Shown here: positions 1 through 5,868 of the stretch, piece by piece | How the letters are laid out: every line of letters starts with the position of its first letter | Numbering within the stretch: position 1 is the stretch's first letter | DNA from: Planctomycetota bacterium | GTDB lineage: Bacteria > Planctomycetota > Phycisphaerae > WQYP01 | Assembly: GCA_023489375.1 (NCBI GenBank) | Contig: JAMDCX010000084.1 | Coordinates: 1 to 6,567, forward strand | Direction of reading: 5' to 3' | DNA length: 6,567 nucleotides | Translations under genes and position numbers: made by a program | Notes under the pieces: model-generated | Seen by the model: only the letters and a program-made list of their open reading frames with translations | What the model was told of the DNA's origin: nothing | Database searches by the model: none

Positions 1-1
1 G

Positions 2-94
2 GACAATGCCGCAGTAAACATGCTCGCCGTCAGCATGGATATTAGAGAAAGGAGGCGAAAAAGACGGAAAGGTTTTTCTGGGGCAGAATGGTAA
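2..94 (+). CDS. Possible C-terminal end of an upstream gene, weakly TnpB-like
   Basis: A frame open from the window edge encodes 30 residues and stops at TAA 92-94. It begins DNAAVNMLAVS, continues through a very basic stretch (RERRRKRRKG) and ends GAEW. D-x-NAA-x-N-[IM]-L is the pattern seen near the C-terminus of IS200/IS605 OrfB (TnpB) proteins, usually just after the zinc ribbon and close to the end of the protein, and a short basic tail fits. The zinc-ribbon cysteines would lie outside the window. An open frame this short is expected by chance fairly often, so both the existence of the gene and its family are uncertain. The strong hairpin at 93-116 overlaps the stop codon. Confidence 0.3.
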   Translation, partial: DNAAVNMLAVSMDIRERRRKRRKGFSGAEW

Positions 95-227
95 GTTGGC
101 CAAGGCGGGCCGACTTGAGGCTATTTCATGGAGCTTCTCAACTGCAGATTTGCCAACCGTGTGGTTGGCGGGCAGTGGGAGAGCAAATTGGTTACTTATA
201 TAAGGAAATATAGTATGAGTAACAAAT
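93..227 (+). other. Cluster of three stem-loops downstream of the upstream frame
   Basis: Three stem-loops can be read directly. (1) AAGTTGGCC (93-101) pairs with GGCCGACTT (108-116): 9 bp with one G-T wobble and a 6-nt loop. (2) GCCAACC (152-158) pairs perfectly with GGTTGGC (163-169) around the loop GTGT. (3) An AT-rich arm at 191-201 pairs with 208-212 and 218-223: 11 bp with a 5-nt bulge (213-217), extended by 3 more pairs at 187-189/225-227. None is followed by a T-run, so they do not look like intrinsic terminators. If the preceding frame is a TnpB tail, this is where an omega RNA scaffold and the element's right end would lie; otherwise they may be simple dispersed hairpins. Confidence 0.45.
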
Positions 228-422
228 CCAGTATCGTGACATCCGCCGCAGATGGTTGCGGCAAACCGTCGTCCATTCGGCCAATGGACAATTTACCGAG
301 CCGCGACCATAAGGGAGCCCTTCACGAAGGGACGATTGGGCAGGCTGGAAGCCCGCACCACAAGGGGTTCCCACCCTTTGGGCTATGTCAAAACCGCAGT
401 CATTCTGGCCCATCGACATGAC

Positions 423-438
423 CGTGAACGGTTACACC
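423..438 (+). repeat. GAACGGTTAC motif, copy 1
   Basis: CGTGAACGGTTACACC lies 29 bp upstream of the prepilin-like ATG, with the core GAACGGTTAC at 426-435. It shares the 14-mer CCGTGAACGGTTAC with copy 2 (on the other strand at 1535-1548) and 13 bases, GAACGGTTACACC, with copy 4. The core is partly palindromic around a central CG, like LacI-family operators, but a dispersed repeat is equally possible. Confidence 0.6.
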
Positions 439-455
439 ATAAGGGAGCGGATTAC

Positions 456-461
456 AAGGAG
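456..461 (+). promoter_or_regulatory. Ribosome binding site of the prepilin-like gene
   Basis: AAGGAG sits 6 nt before the ATG at 468. It fixes the start at 468 and rules out the in-frame upstream ATG at 252, whose reading frame would run through the hairpin block. Confidence 0.8.
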
Positions 462-467
462 TCGTTT

Positions 468-1412
468 ATGTTTTCTAATCGTTTATTCCAGTCGGTTCGT
501 AAATCCCTGCACGGTTTTACGCTCATAGAGCTTTTGGTGGTGATTTCCATCATCGCATTGCTCATCGCGTTGTTATTGCCAGCCTTGGCCAGAGCACGAC
601 AATTAGCCGTGCGAATAGAAGGTGCTTCAAACATGCGGCAGATTGGCATTGCTTTGCATGAATATGCTAATATATACCGTGGACAATATCCGCTGGCCTG
701 CATAAGCAATTTTAATTTCGCCGATTCAAATCTCTGGTCGGGCTTTCCTCAGGCGTATGAGCCGCTGGCGGGCTTGTCAGCGCTGTATGTGTCCAGCTAT
801 GGATACGTTGCGAATACCCCGCCGATCAATCAACAACCCGGTGAACTGTCGGCTACGCAGGGTGGAATGAGCTTGTTATTTTCGCCGGATCCGAATAGTG
901 GTTACCAGTTGTACGCCCCATGGACAACCACACCCGCAAATTTTTCCTCTTTTCAGAATGGAATATGGAATTTTTGGCAATTCCCGTTCGGCCTGAGTTA
1001 TTGGATTGATGAAGGTCGTGATTATAGTGCGAGTTACGATCTGTCCGCCATTTATAATGGTGGCGCTAATTCATGGGGTTTTTATATGAATCTCCAATAT
1101 GGCGGGGGGCCGGTGGGACGTTATAATCCTGATCCTCTGCACGTGCCGGCGTTGAACCCGCAATCCGGCAGTGGGACATTGTTGGTTACGGATAATGCAC
1201 TTTTCGTAAACCAAACCGGATCACAGGGCGCAATGCTGACCACTTGGGGATATGGGAATACCCCGGCGTCAAACTATGCTGATGAAGGTACGGGTAATGC
1301 CCTGCCCGCCGGCGAACATGAGATGTACAACGACGGCTCGGTACGCTGGGTACCGATGTCGAACATCAAGGTGCGGTTCAGCTGGGTTAATATCGCCTAC
1401 CAGGGGTGGTAA
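468..1412 (+). CDS. Prepilin-type N-terminal cleavage/methylation protein (pseudopilin-like)
   Basis: Predicted 314-residue type II secretion/type IV pilus-like protein of unknown specific role. A basic leader (residues 1-16, ending at Gly16) precedes the prepilin peptidase site G|FTLIE, with Glu at mature position 5, and a hydrophobic helix at about residues 17-39 ending in LLPALARAR. NMRQIGIALHEYAN follows, typical of the large pseudopilin-like families of planctomycetes (DUF1559-like and relatives). The rest is rich in Gly, Asn, Tyr and Trp, as expected of a secreted domain. Near the C-terminus GEHEMYNDGSVRW (about 282-294) gives an H-x4-DG-S motif comparable to the H-x9-DG ending of such proteins. 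The start is set by AAGGAG at 456-461. These proteins are abundant paralogues and their function is mostly unknown; anchoring to the envelope or a secretion apparatus is inferred. No other pilus or secretion gene lies in the window. GH3 begins 338 bp downstream on the same strand. Confidence 0.93.
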   Translation: MFSNRLFQSVRKSLHGFTLIELLVVISIIALLIALLLPALARARQLAVRIEGASNMRQIGIALHEYANIYRGQYPLACISNFNFADSNLWSGFPQAYEPLAGLSALYVSSYGYVANTPPINQQPGELSATQGGMSLLFSPDPNSGYQLYAPWTTTPANFSSFQNGIWNFWQFPFGLSYWIDEGRDYSASYDLSAIYNGGANSWGFYMNLQYGGGPVGRYNPDPLHVPALNPQSGSGTLLVTDNALFVNQTGSQGAMLTTWGYGNTPASNYADEGTGNALPAGEHEMYNDGSVRWVPMSNIKVRFSWVNIAYQGW

Positions 1413-1534
1413 TGGATGGTTGTCCAAAACCAGGGATAGGGCCTGTGCTGGTGCGCCGGTATGGGGAAGCAGCGTTGTTGTCAGAGGAGTTCCTGTCGGG
1501 CTATTGTCAAATGTTGTGGACGGATATGTAAATG

Positions 1535-1548
1535 GTAACCGTTCACGG
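1535..1548 (-). repeat. GAACGGTTAC motif, copy 2
   Basis: GTAACCGTTCACGG is the exact reverse complement of 14 bases of copy 1 (422-435). It lies 202 bp upstream of the GH3 start codon and 2 bp before the hairpin at 1551-1585. Position and partial symmetry would fit a regulator site for GH3; this is inference. Confidence 0.6.
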
Positions 1549-1550
1549 GC

Positions 1551-1585
1551 AAAAGTGGCTAAATCAGTATGGAAATGCCACTTTT
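1551..1585 (+). terminator. Possible terminator-like hairpin after the prepilin-like gene
   Basis: AAAAGTGGC (1551-1559) pairs perfectly with GCCACTTTT (1577-1585) around a 17-nt loop, with one further T at 1586. The A-arm and T-arm layout resembles a weak bidirectional intrinsic terminator 138 bp past the prepilin-like stop. The GC part is only 5 bp and the loop is long, so it may instead be a regulatory hairpin. Confidence 0.35.
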
Positions 1586-1739
1586 TACTGCGAGGCTCTC
1601 ATTTTTTATGTTTTTTACGCCTTATAGAATCCAGACTTCTCATTATTTTTTTTGATTTTTAGTGATAATTGGCCCGTGAGTGGTTACCCATTTACGACAT
1701 ATGGAATTGAGCTTTATGCTCCCCGTAGTCATTGTTTTC

Positions 1740-1744
1740 AGGAG
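1740..1744 (+). promoter_or_regulatory. Ribosome binding site of the GH3 gene
   Basis: AGGAG lies 6 nt before ATG 1751. It supports this start over the in-frame ATG at 1652, which would add 33 residues ahead of a complete Tat signal peptide. Confidence 0.8.
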
Positions 1745-1750
1745 TCGCAT

Positions 1751-4456
1751 ATGACCAAACGAAGTTTCGGAAATGGGAAAACTAATCGGCGGGAATTTAT
1801 GACTACGGCTGCCGCACTGGGCGCCAGTACCGCGCTAATCGGAGGTCTGTCCGAGGCAAAAATGCAGCTGGAAATGTCCGCACGTGGCGTTGCAGCCGCG
1901 CGGGTAGGAATCTCAAATACGGCATACCAAAAGGCCTGGAAGCGTGCGGCGGCCATGGTAGTGAAAATGACGCTGGACGAAAAAATAAGCCAGACGGGTT
2001 GCTTCGCGACGGCCATTAAGCGATTGGGCATCCCCGCATACAACTATTACACCGGTGAAGCGCTGCACGGTCTGGTGCGTGGAGCACCGGTGACAAGTTT
2101 TCCGTTGCCGCTGGCGATGGTGTGCTCCTGGAATCCGGGACTGACCCGGAAGGTTTATACCGCAGTGTCTGATGAAGCCCGGGCCTATAATAACAAAGAA
2201 AGGATCGGATTGAGTTATTTTTCGCCGCCGGTGCTCAATCTGCACCGTGATCCGCGTTGGGGCCGGTGCGAGGAAGCCCCCGGTGAAGATCCATGTCTGG
2301 CGGGAACCTGGGCGGTGGAAGTGGTGCGCGGCATGCAGGGTGATGATCCCAACTACCTCAAAACCACCGCCTGCGCCAAACATTTCGTCTGTTATAACGA
2401 TGATGCCACTTGCCAGACCATTTCCGTGTCGGTCGATCCGCGGAGTTTCTGGGAGTACTACACGCGGGCTTTTCGCGCCTGCCTGGTCCATGGCGATGTA
2501 TTCACTTTTATGAGCGCGTACAGTTCACTCAACGGCATACCGTGTTCGGCTGATCGCTTCCTGCTGACCAGTTTGTTGCGCAGGCGCTGGGGATTTCGGG
2601 GCTACGTTGTGTCCGATTGCGACGCGGTGTATAATATTTTCGGTACCCACCATTATGTGCCGACACTGCATCAGGCGGCGGCTCTGGCCATGCAGGCCGG
2701 TTGCGATCTTAATTGCGGCGATACGATGCCCAAACATCTGGGCAAGGCGGTGGCGGATGAACTGGTCAGTGAAGCGGACATCAGCCGGGCGATAACACGG
2801 CTCTTGACGGCGCGGGTTCTACTGGGCGAATTTGATCCGCCGAAAAGCGTGCCGTATAACACCATCGGTTTTGACGTGGTGAATTCACCCGCGCATCAGG
2901 CGTTGGCGCTGGAGGCGGCGCGGCAATCCATAGTCCTGCTGAAAAATGACCATCAATTTCTGCCGCTGGACCAATCCGTACTGAAAAAAGTAGCGGTCAT
3001 AGGTCCGATGGCTGGCTTTCATCTCGGCGGCTACAGCGGGTCACCTTCCATTCGGATTTCACCGTTGGACGGTATCGCGGCGGCGATGGGGGTTGAGATT
3101 CCGCGCCAGCGCGTTTTTGCCGGCGATGCTGTCAGGCTTAGTCCGAACTTACAGATGCAGGATTCGATCCCGGACGGAATGGATATCAGTTCAATCACCA
3201 ACGGATCATGGGCGGAATTTCCGCGTCTCAATTTTACCGGCAAAACCGAAATTGTTTTCCGTGTGGCCAGTGCCACCCGGGCTGGACGGATCGAAGTGCA
3301 TCTGGACCGCTTGAATGGACCGGTTGCCACAACCGTCAAGGTTCCGCGCACCGATGGCTGGCAAGACTGGACTACCGTATCCACGCCGCTTAACAGCATT
3401 GTCGGCAGGCATAGGGTATTTCTCCGTTTTGTCGGCGGTGCGGGTGATCTCTTCAACGTCAAGTATTTCGAACTGCTGCCGCCAACAGCGCTCGCATCGC
3501 CCAAAGCCGGGAAGACGCAACTTATTTTTGAACCCGGGTGCAGCATTGACGGTCCCAAGGATGAGAAAATGTTTGCTGCTGCGATGGATGTCGCGCGGCA
3601 AGCCGATGTGGTTGTTATGATTTGTGGCGTAAACCAATTGGTGGACCGCGAGGGCGTCGATCGGCAATATACCACTCTCAGCGGTGTACAGCATGAACTG
3701 ATTCAAGCGTGCTATAAGGCCAATCCCAAAACCGTGCTGGTGCTGAATACCAACAATACCGTGGCGATCAATTGGGAACAGGAAAATATCCCCGCCATTG
3801 TGGCCGCGATTTTCGCCGGCCAGGCCCAGGGAACCGCCATCGCCGATGTATTGTTTGGCAACTACAACCCCGGCGGTAAAACCTGCTGCACCTGGTATAA
3901 ATCCATAAACCAGTTGCCCCCAATAGCCAACTTTGATATTCTCCAAGGCCGTACCTACATGTACTTTGAAGGCCAACCGCTGTACCCCTTCGGCTACGGT
4001 TTAAGCTACACGACCTTTCAAATTCATGATCTGCATATAAATGCCAGGGAACTTTCAGAAAAGAAGCCCGTCAAAATAGCTTGTACGGTAAAAAATACCG
4101 GCACGCGGGCGGGTGCCGAGGTGGTGCAATTTTATATTACCGTGCCCAAGTCGCCGGTGAAGCGTCCAATCAAGGAGTTGGTGGGCTTTCAGCGAGTGGA
4201 ACTTCAGCCCGGCGAAAGCCAGCGGGTAACTTTCACGTTACCGTATACCGCCCAGGCGCTGTGGTATTGGCATGAAAGTCAGCGCAAGTTTGTATTGCAG
4301 CCCGGTACATTGAAGTTGATGATCGGCCATTCCTCGGCGGATATAGATTTAACTGGAGAGATACACCTGAAAGCCTGTACCAACGCCAGTCTCGGCGGGC
4401 CGGAAACACTGACGGCGGTCGCGGTTAACAGTGAAATTGTGGCGAAAAAAGTGTAA
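1751..4456 (+). CDS. Tat-exported GH3 beta-xylosidase-like glycosidase with inserted CBM6-like domain
   Basis: Predicted 901-residue glycoside hydrolase family 3 enzyme that removes terminal sugars from beta-linked oligosaccharides, probably xylose or arabinose. Residues 1-36 form a twin-arginine signal (NRREFM, Arg13-Arg14, then an Ala-rich core), so it is exported folded. The GH3 N-domain (about 60-360) has the plant-type xylosidase marks GEALHGL, RDPRWGRCEEAPGEDP, AKHF (Lys210-His211), GYVVSDCDAV with probable nucleophile Asp289, and AGCDLNCG. The GH3 C-domain (about 390-755) carries REGVDR, in which Glu634 is the likely acid/base, and ends at YPFGYGLSYTTF. A CBM6-like beta-sandwich (about 465-575; GSWAEF, RIEVHLD, DGWQDW, FNVKYFEL) interrupts this domain where PA14 modules often sit in other GH3 enzymes. 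An Fn3-like domain (about 774-862) follows, then a short Gly/Ala/Val-containing tail. Beta-glucosidase or arabinofuranosidase activity cannot be excluded. The stop codon overlaps repeat copy 3. Confidence 0.95.
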   Translation: MTKRSFGNGKTNRREFMTTAAALGASTALIGGLSEAKMQLEMSARGVAAARVGISNTAYQKAWKRAAAMVVKMTLDEKISQTGCFATAIKRLGIPAYNYYTGEALHGLVRGAPVTSFPLPLAMVCSWNPGLTRKVYTAVSDEARAYNNKERIGLSYFSPPVLNLHRDPRWGRCEEAPGEDPCLAGTWAVEVVRGMQGDDPNYLKTTACAKHFVCYNDDATCQTISVSVDPRSFWEYYTRAFRACLVHGDVFTFMSAYSSLNGIPCSADRFLLTSLLRRRWGFRGYVVSDCDAVYNIFGTHHYVPTLHQAAALAMQAGCDLNCGDTMPKHLGKAVADELVSEADISRAITRLLTARVLLGEFDPPKSVPYNTIGFDVVNSPAHQALALEAARQSIVLLKNDHQFLPLDQSVLKKVAVIGPMAGFHLGGYSGSPSIRISPLDGIAAAMGVEIPRQRVFAGDAVRLSPNLQMQDSIPDGMDISSITNGSWAEFPRLNFTGKTEIVFRVASATRAGRIEVHLDRLNGPVATTVKVPRTDGWQDWTTVSTPLNSIVGRHRVFLRFVGGAGDLFNVKYFELLPPTALASPKAGKTQLIFEPGCSIDGPKDEKMFAAAMDVARQADVVVMICGVNQLVDREGVDRQYTTLSGVQHELIQACYKANPKTVLVLNTNNTVAINWEQENIPAIVAAIFAGQAQGTAIADVLFGNYNPGGKTCCTWYKSINQLPPIANFDILQGRTYMYFEGQPLYPFGYGLSYTTFQIHDLHINARELSEKKPVKIACTVKNTGTRAGAEVVQFYITVPKSPVKRPIKELVGFQRVELQPGESQRVTFTLPYTAQALWYWHESQRKFVLQPGTLKLMIGHSSADIDLTGEIHLKACTNASLGGPETLTAVAVNSEIVAKKV

Positions 4457-4466
4457 CCGTTCATGG
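4453..4466 (-). repeat. GAACGGTTAC motif, copy 3
   Basis: GTAACCGTTCATGG matches the 14-mer of copy 2 except for one C-to-T change, and it contains the GH3 stop codon (TAA 4454-4456). GTGTAACCGTTC (4451-4462) is the exact reverse complement of 4778-4789 in copy 4, so the two bracket the following spacer as a 12-bp inverted repeat. Confidence 0.6.
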
Positions 4467-4566
4467 GGTCATAACACGAAATTCATAATGCCAGTGAATA
4501 ATAAACAATGAGTAAAAATAAAATAGTTTCACCACAACGGAGAACGGGGTTACAGATTAGAGTGAG

Positions 4567-4616
4567 CCGGTGGGTTTATCCCACCGGAAAAATTTCGCCG
4601 GCGGCATAGTGCCGCC
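4567..4616. repeat. Twin REP-like hairpins
   Basis: CCGGTGGG (4567-4574) pairs perfectly with CCCACCGG (4580-4587) around TTTAT, and GGCGGCA (4600-4606) pairs perfectly with TGCCGCC (4610-4616) around TAG. Two strong hairpins 12 bp apart are typical of REP/BIME-type intergenic repeats. The absence of a T-run on either side argues against a canonical terminator, although the pair could still protect the 3' ends of the two convergent transcripts. Confidence 0.55.
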
Positions 4617-4777
4617 ACGGGAAAACGAAAAATGAGCAACGAGTAAAAAATCATTGCTATTCCCGCGCTTTTAAGTGTAGTACGGCGTAACGTCTTATTA
4701 AGGCTACAAGGCCGTCTCATTATTCATTACTCATTGTTATCACTACGATCTGCGGGCGACGCTTGCAGCCGGGCTGG

Positions 4778-4790
4778 GAACGGTTACACC
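4778..4790 (+). repeat. GAACGGTTAC motif, copy 4
   Basis: GAACGGTTACACC matches copy 1 over 13 bases. It lies 31 bp beyond the comB-like stop codon and forms the right arm of a 12-bp inverted repeat with copy 3. Confidence 0.6.
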
Positions 4791-4821
4791 AAATGTTACT
4801 CCGTCGCCAGCGTCAGGTAAA

Positions 4822-5553
4822 TCAAGAAGTCATACAACGTAACGGGTCTTTACGCACACACACGGCCAGGGGGCGGCTATTGAGTTTGGCACACAGATCA
4901 ATGTCCTCTTCAAAGCCGCTTTCAATAAGATTGACCCCGCCGGCACCGAGACGTAACGCCGCTCCCAACCGCTCACGTACCGCGGCAAAGCAGTGGTACG
5001 CCATCCAGGCCGCATCGGTATAGGGTAGATCAATGCGATAAGTTCCACCCAGAATATGCCAAAGAACGGCACCAGCGCCGATGACATCTTCCTGAGCCAA
5101 TTGGCCATCTGTGCCGGATAACAGCAGCAGCGTGTGCAGATGGTCCAGTTGCGGCTGTAGCGCTTCCGCGGTCGCCTGCGCATTAAGCAGCGAGCCGATA
5201 AATAGCTCAGCGGCCGTATGGGCGGCCAACACAGCGCGCGTACCATTGGTGGTGCTCAGCAGGACTGAGGCTCCACCGATGCGGTGAGTTTCAAATTCCG
5301 CCGGTGAATTGCCAAGATCAAAACCGGGAACCTTAACGCATTCGCGTTCCCCCGCAGTTATTACCGGTGGCGGAACCACGGTGCGGGCGTGCAGGACGGA
5401 ATCAACATCCGGCAAAAGCCGCACCTCGCGGGCCCCATTACTTAAAGCGGTAACAATGGTGCTGCTGGCTCGCAGTACATCAAATACCACGACCTGACTT
5501 TGAGGCAGCAGTGTCGCATTGAGCATGGCAGGTAGAAAAACGACATCAATCAT
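4822..5553 (-). CDS. comB: Probable 2-phosphosulfolactate phosphatase (ComB family)
   Basis: Predicted 243-residue cytoplasmic Mg-dependent phosphatase of the ComB family, which converts (2R)-phospho-3-sulfolactate to 3-sulfolactate and phosphate (coenzyme M branch in methanogens; sulfolactate metabolism in bacteria). Family signatures appear in order: VVVFDVLRASSTIVTAL (22-38), AGERECVKVPGFDLGNSP (67-84), STTNGTRAVL (100-109), a short GSLLNAQATAEAL segment (120-132) and SGTDGQLAQED (146-156), with a typical DIDLCAKLNSRPLAV ending. The length is normal. I chose ATG 5553 because family members start near ..IDVVFLP and AAAGG lies 8 nt upstream; the in-frame ATG at 5601 (259 residues) has no ribosome binding site. 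No comA, comC or sulfolactate gene is adjacent, so the substrate in this host is not settled. The gene converges on GH3, and its promoter lies in the repeat-rich region to its right. Confidence 0.9.
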   Translation of the reverse strand: MIDVVFLPAMLNATLLPQSQVVVFDVLRASSTIVTALSNGAREVRLLPDVDSVLHARTVVPPPVITAGERECVKVPGFDLGNSPAEFETHRIGGASVLLSTTNGTRAVLAAHTAAELFIGSLLNAQATAEALQPQLDHLHTLLLLSGTDGQLAQEDVIGAGAVLWHILGGTYRIDLPYTDAAWMAYHCFAAVRERLGAALRLGAGGVNLIESGFEEDIDLCAKLNSRPLAVCVRKDPLRCMTS

Positions 5554-5637
5554 GGCCCATACCTTTCCATATATGCTTATAATAACAATATCAGCAATCA
5601 TTCACATCCACACCGATCAACCCAACAGGCCAGAGTA

Positions 5638-5650
5638 GCTGTTAAACAGC
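5638..5650. promoter_or_regulatory. 13-bp palindrome upstream of the comB-like gene
   Basis: GCTGTT-A-AACAGC is a perfect dyad about 85 bp upstream of the chosen comB start. It could be a regulator site; no other copy was noticed, and chance occurrence is quite possible. Confidence 0.25.
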
Positions 5651-5703
5651 ATAAGGAACGGAGCCGTAATAACTTCCCGATTGGCATTACCATGGAATAC
5701 TCC

Positions 5704-5724
5704 ACCACCGGCATAGCCGGTGGT
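5704..5724. repeat. REP-like hairpin (ACCACCGGC/GCCGGTGGT)
   Basis: A perfect 9-bp stem (5704-5712 with 5716-5724) closes on the loop ATA. Base composition and short loop resemble the hairpins at 4567-4616. Such hairpins are typical of REP sequences or of the ends of IS200/IS605-type elements. There is no downstream T-run on either strand. Confidence 0.5.
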
Positions 5725-5836
5725 TATATGACCGATGGTACTCTGGAATTCGCGCATCAGCCGGCGCAACGACTATTTGAAAGATTTTATGTATCAGTTC
5801 CTAAGTTTGTATGGCAACGGAATATCACTTATGCAG

Positions 5837-5856
5837 CACCGCCACGCCTGGCGGTG
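5837..5856. repeat. REP-like hairpin (CACCGCCA/TGGCGGTG)
   Basis: A perfect 8-bp stem (5837-5844 with 5849-5856) closes on the loop CGCC. It lies 112 bp beyond the hairpin at 5704-5724, and the two may belong to one repeat family. Confidence 0.5.
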
Positions 5857-5868
5857 GTTCGTGTCCGT

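Larger units (their letters stand above)
236..467. repeat. Dyad-rich non-coding leader ahead of the prepilin-like gene
   Basis: This spacer contains successive small palindromes: GCCGC/GCGGC (245-249/258-262), GTCCATT/AATGGAC (271-277/283-289, perfect 7 bp with a 5-nt loop), CCCTTC/GAAGGG (318-323/326-331), GGCT/AGCC (343-346/350-353) and AAGGG/CCCTT (362-366/374-378). The 13-mer ACCATAAGGGAGC occurs twice (306-318 and 436-448). The segment around 341-353 resembles the 'aggctggaagcc' type of intergenic repeat that I recall as common in planctomycete genomes. Reading frames cross it on both strands but look like translated repeat, not protein. The last part is the 5' leader of the downstream gene. 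Confidence 0.5.
1413..1750. other. Spacer between the prepilin-like and GH3 genes
   Basis: This 338-bp spacer holds no convincing gene. A 136-codon frame crosses it (1252-1662), but its first part is a shadow of the prepilin-like gene. The spacer contains repeat motif copy 2 (1535-1548), an adjacent hairpin (1551-1585) and a T-rich stretch (about 1600-1665) just before the GH3 leader. TATAGA at 1623-1628 could serve as a -10 element, but I see no good -35 partner. Confidence 0.7.
4457..4821. repeat. Repeat-rich spacer between convergent GH3 and comB-like genes
   Basis: No gene is supported in these 365 bp. Outer inverted repeats are copies 3 and 4 of the GAACGGTTAC motif (4451-4462 and 4778-4789). 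Inside them AACAATGAGTAA (4504-4515) is the exact reverse complement of 4727-4738, and CAACGAGTAAAAAAT (4638-4651) is a near direct repeat of 4506-4519. Two GC-rich hairpins sit in the middle. GAACGGGGTTACA at 4542-4554 looks like a degenerate fifth motif copy with a 2-nt insertion. The nested layout resembles a small decayed mobile or REP-type element. No intrinsic terminator with a T-run is visible for either gene. Confidence 0.5.

Noticed and set aside
192..419. 75-codon minus-strand frame and overlapping plus-strand frames ahead of the prepilin-like gene
   Set aside because: They translate the hairpin block; phrases such as AGFQPA and LPYGRGSV look like translated intergenic repeat, and no ribosome binding site or domain is seen.
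252..467. Upstream in-frame extension of the prepilin-like gene
   Set aside because: The strong AAGGAG and the standard short prepilin leader place the start at 468; an extension would put 72 residues before a leader that must be short.
1652..1750. Upstream in-frame extension of the GH3 gene
   Set aside because: It would place 33 residues ahead of a complete Tat signal, while AGGAG is correctly spaced for ATG 1751.
3206..3976. 256-codon minus-strand frame inside GH3
   Set aside because: Shadow of a strongly supported gene; no recognisable domain, and the GH3 and CBM6-like motifs on the other strand explain the sequence.
4567..4616. Twin hairpins as a bidirectional intrinsic terminator
   Set aside because: Neither strand has a T-run directly after a stem; REP-like repeat is the better description, though transcript end protection remains possible.
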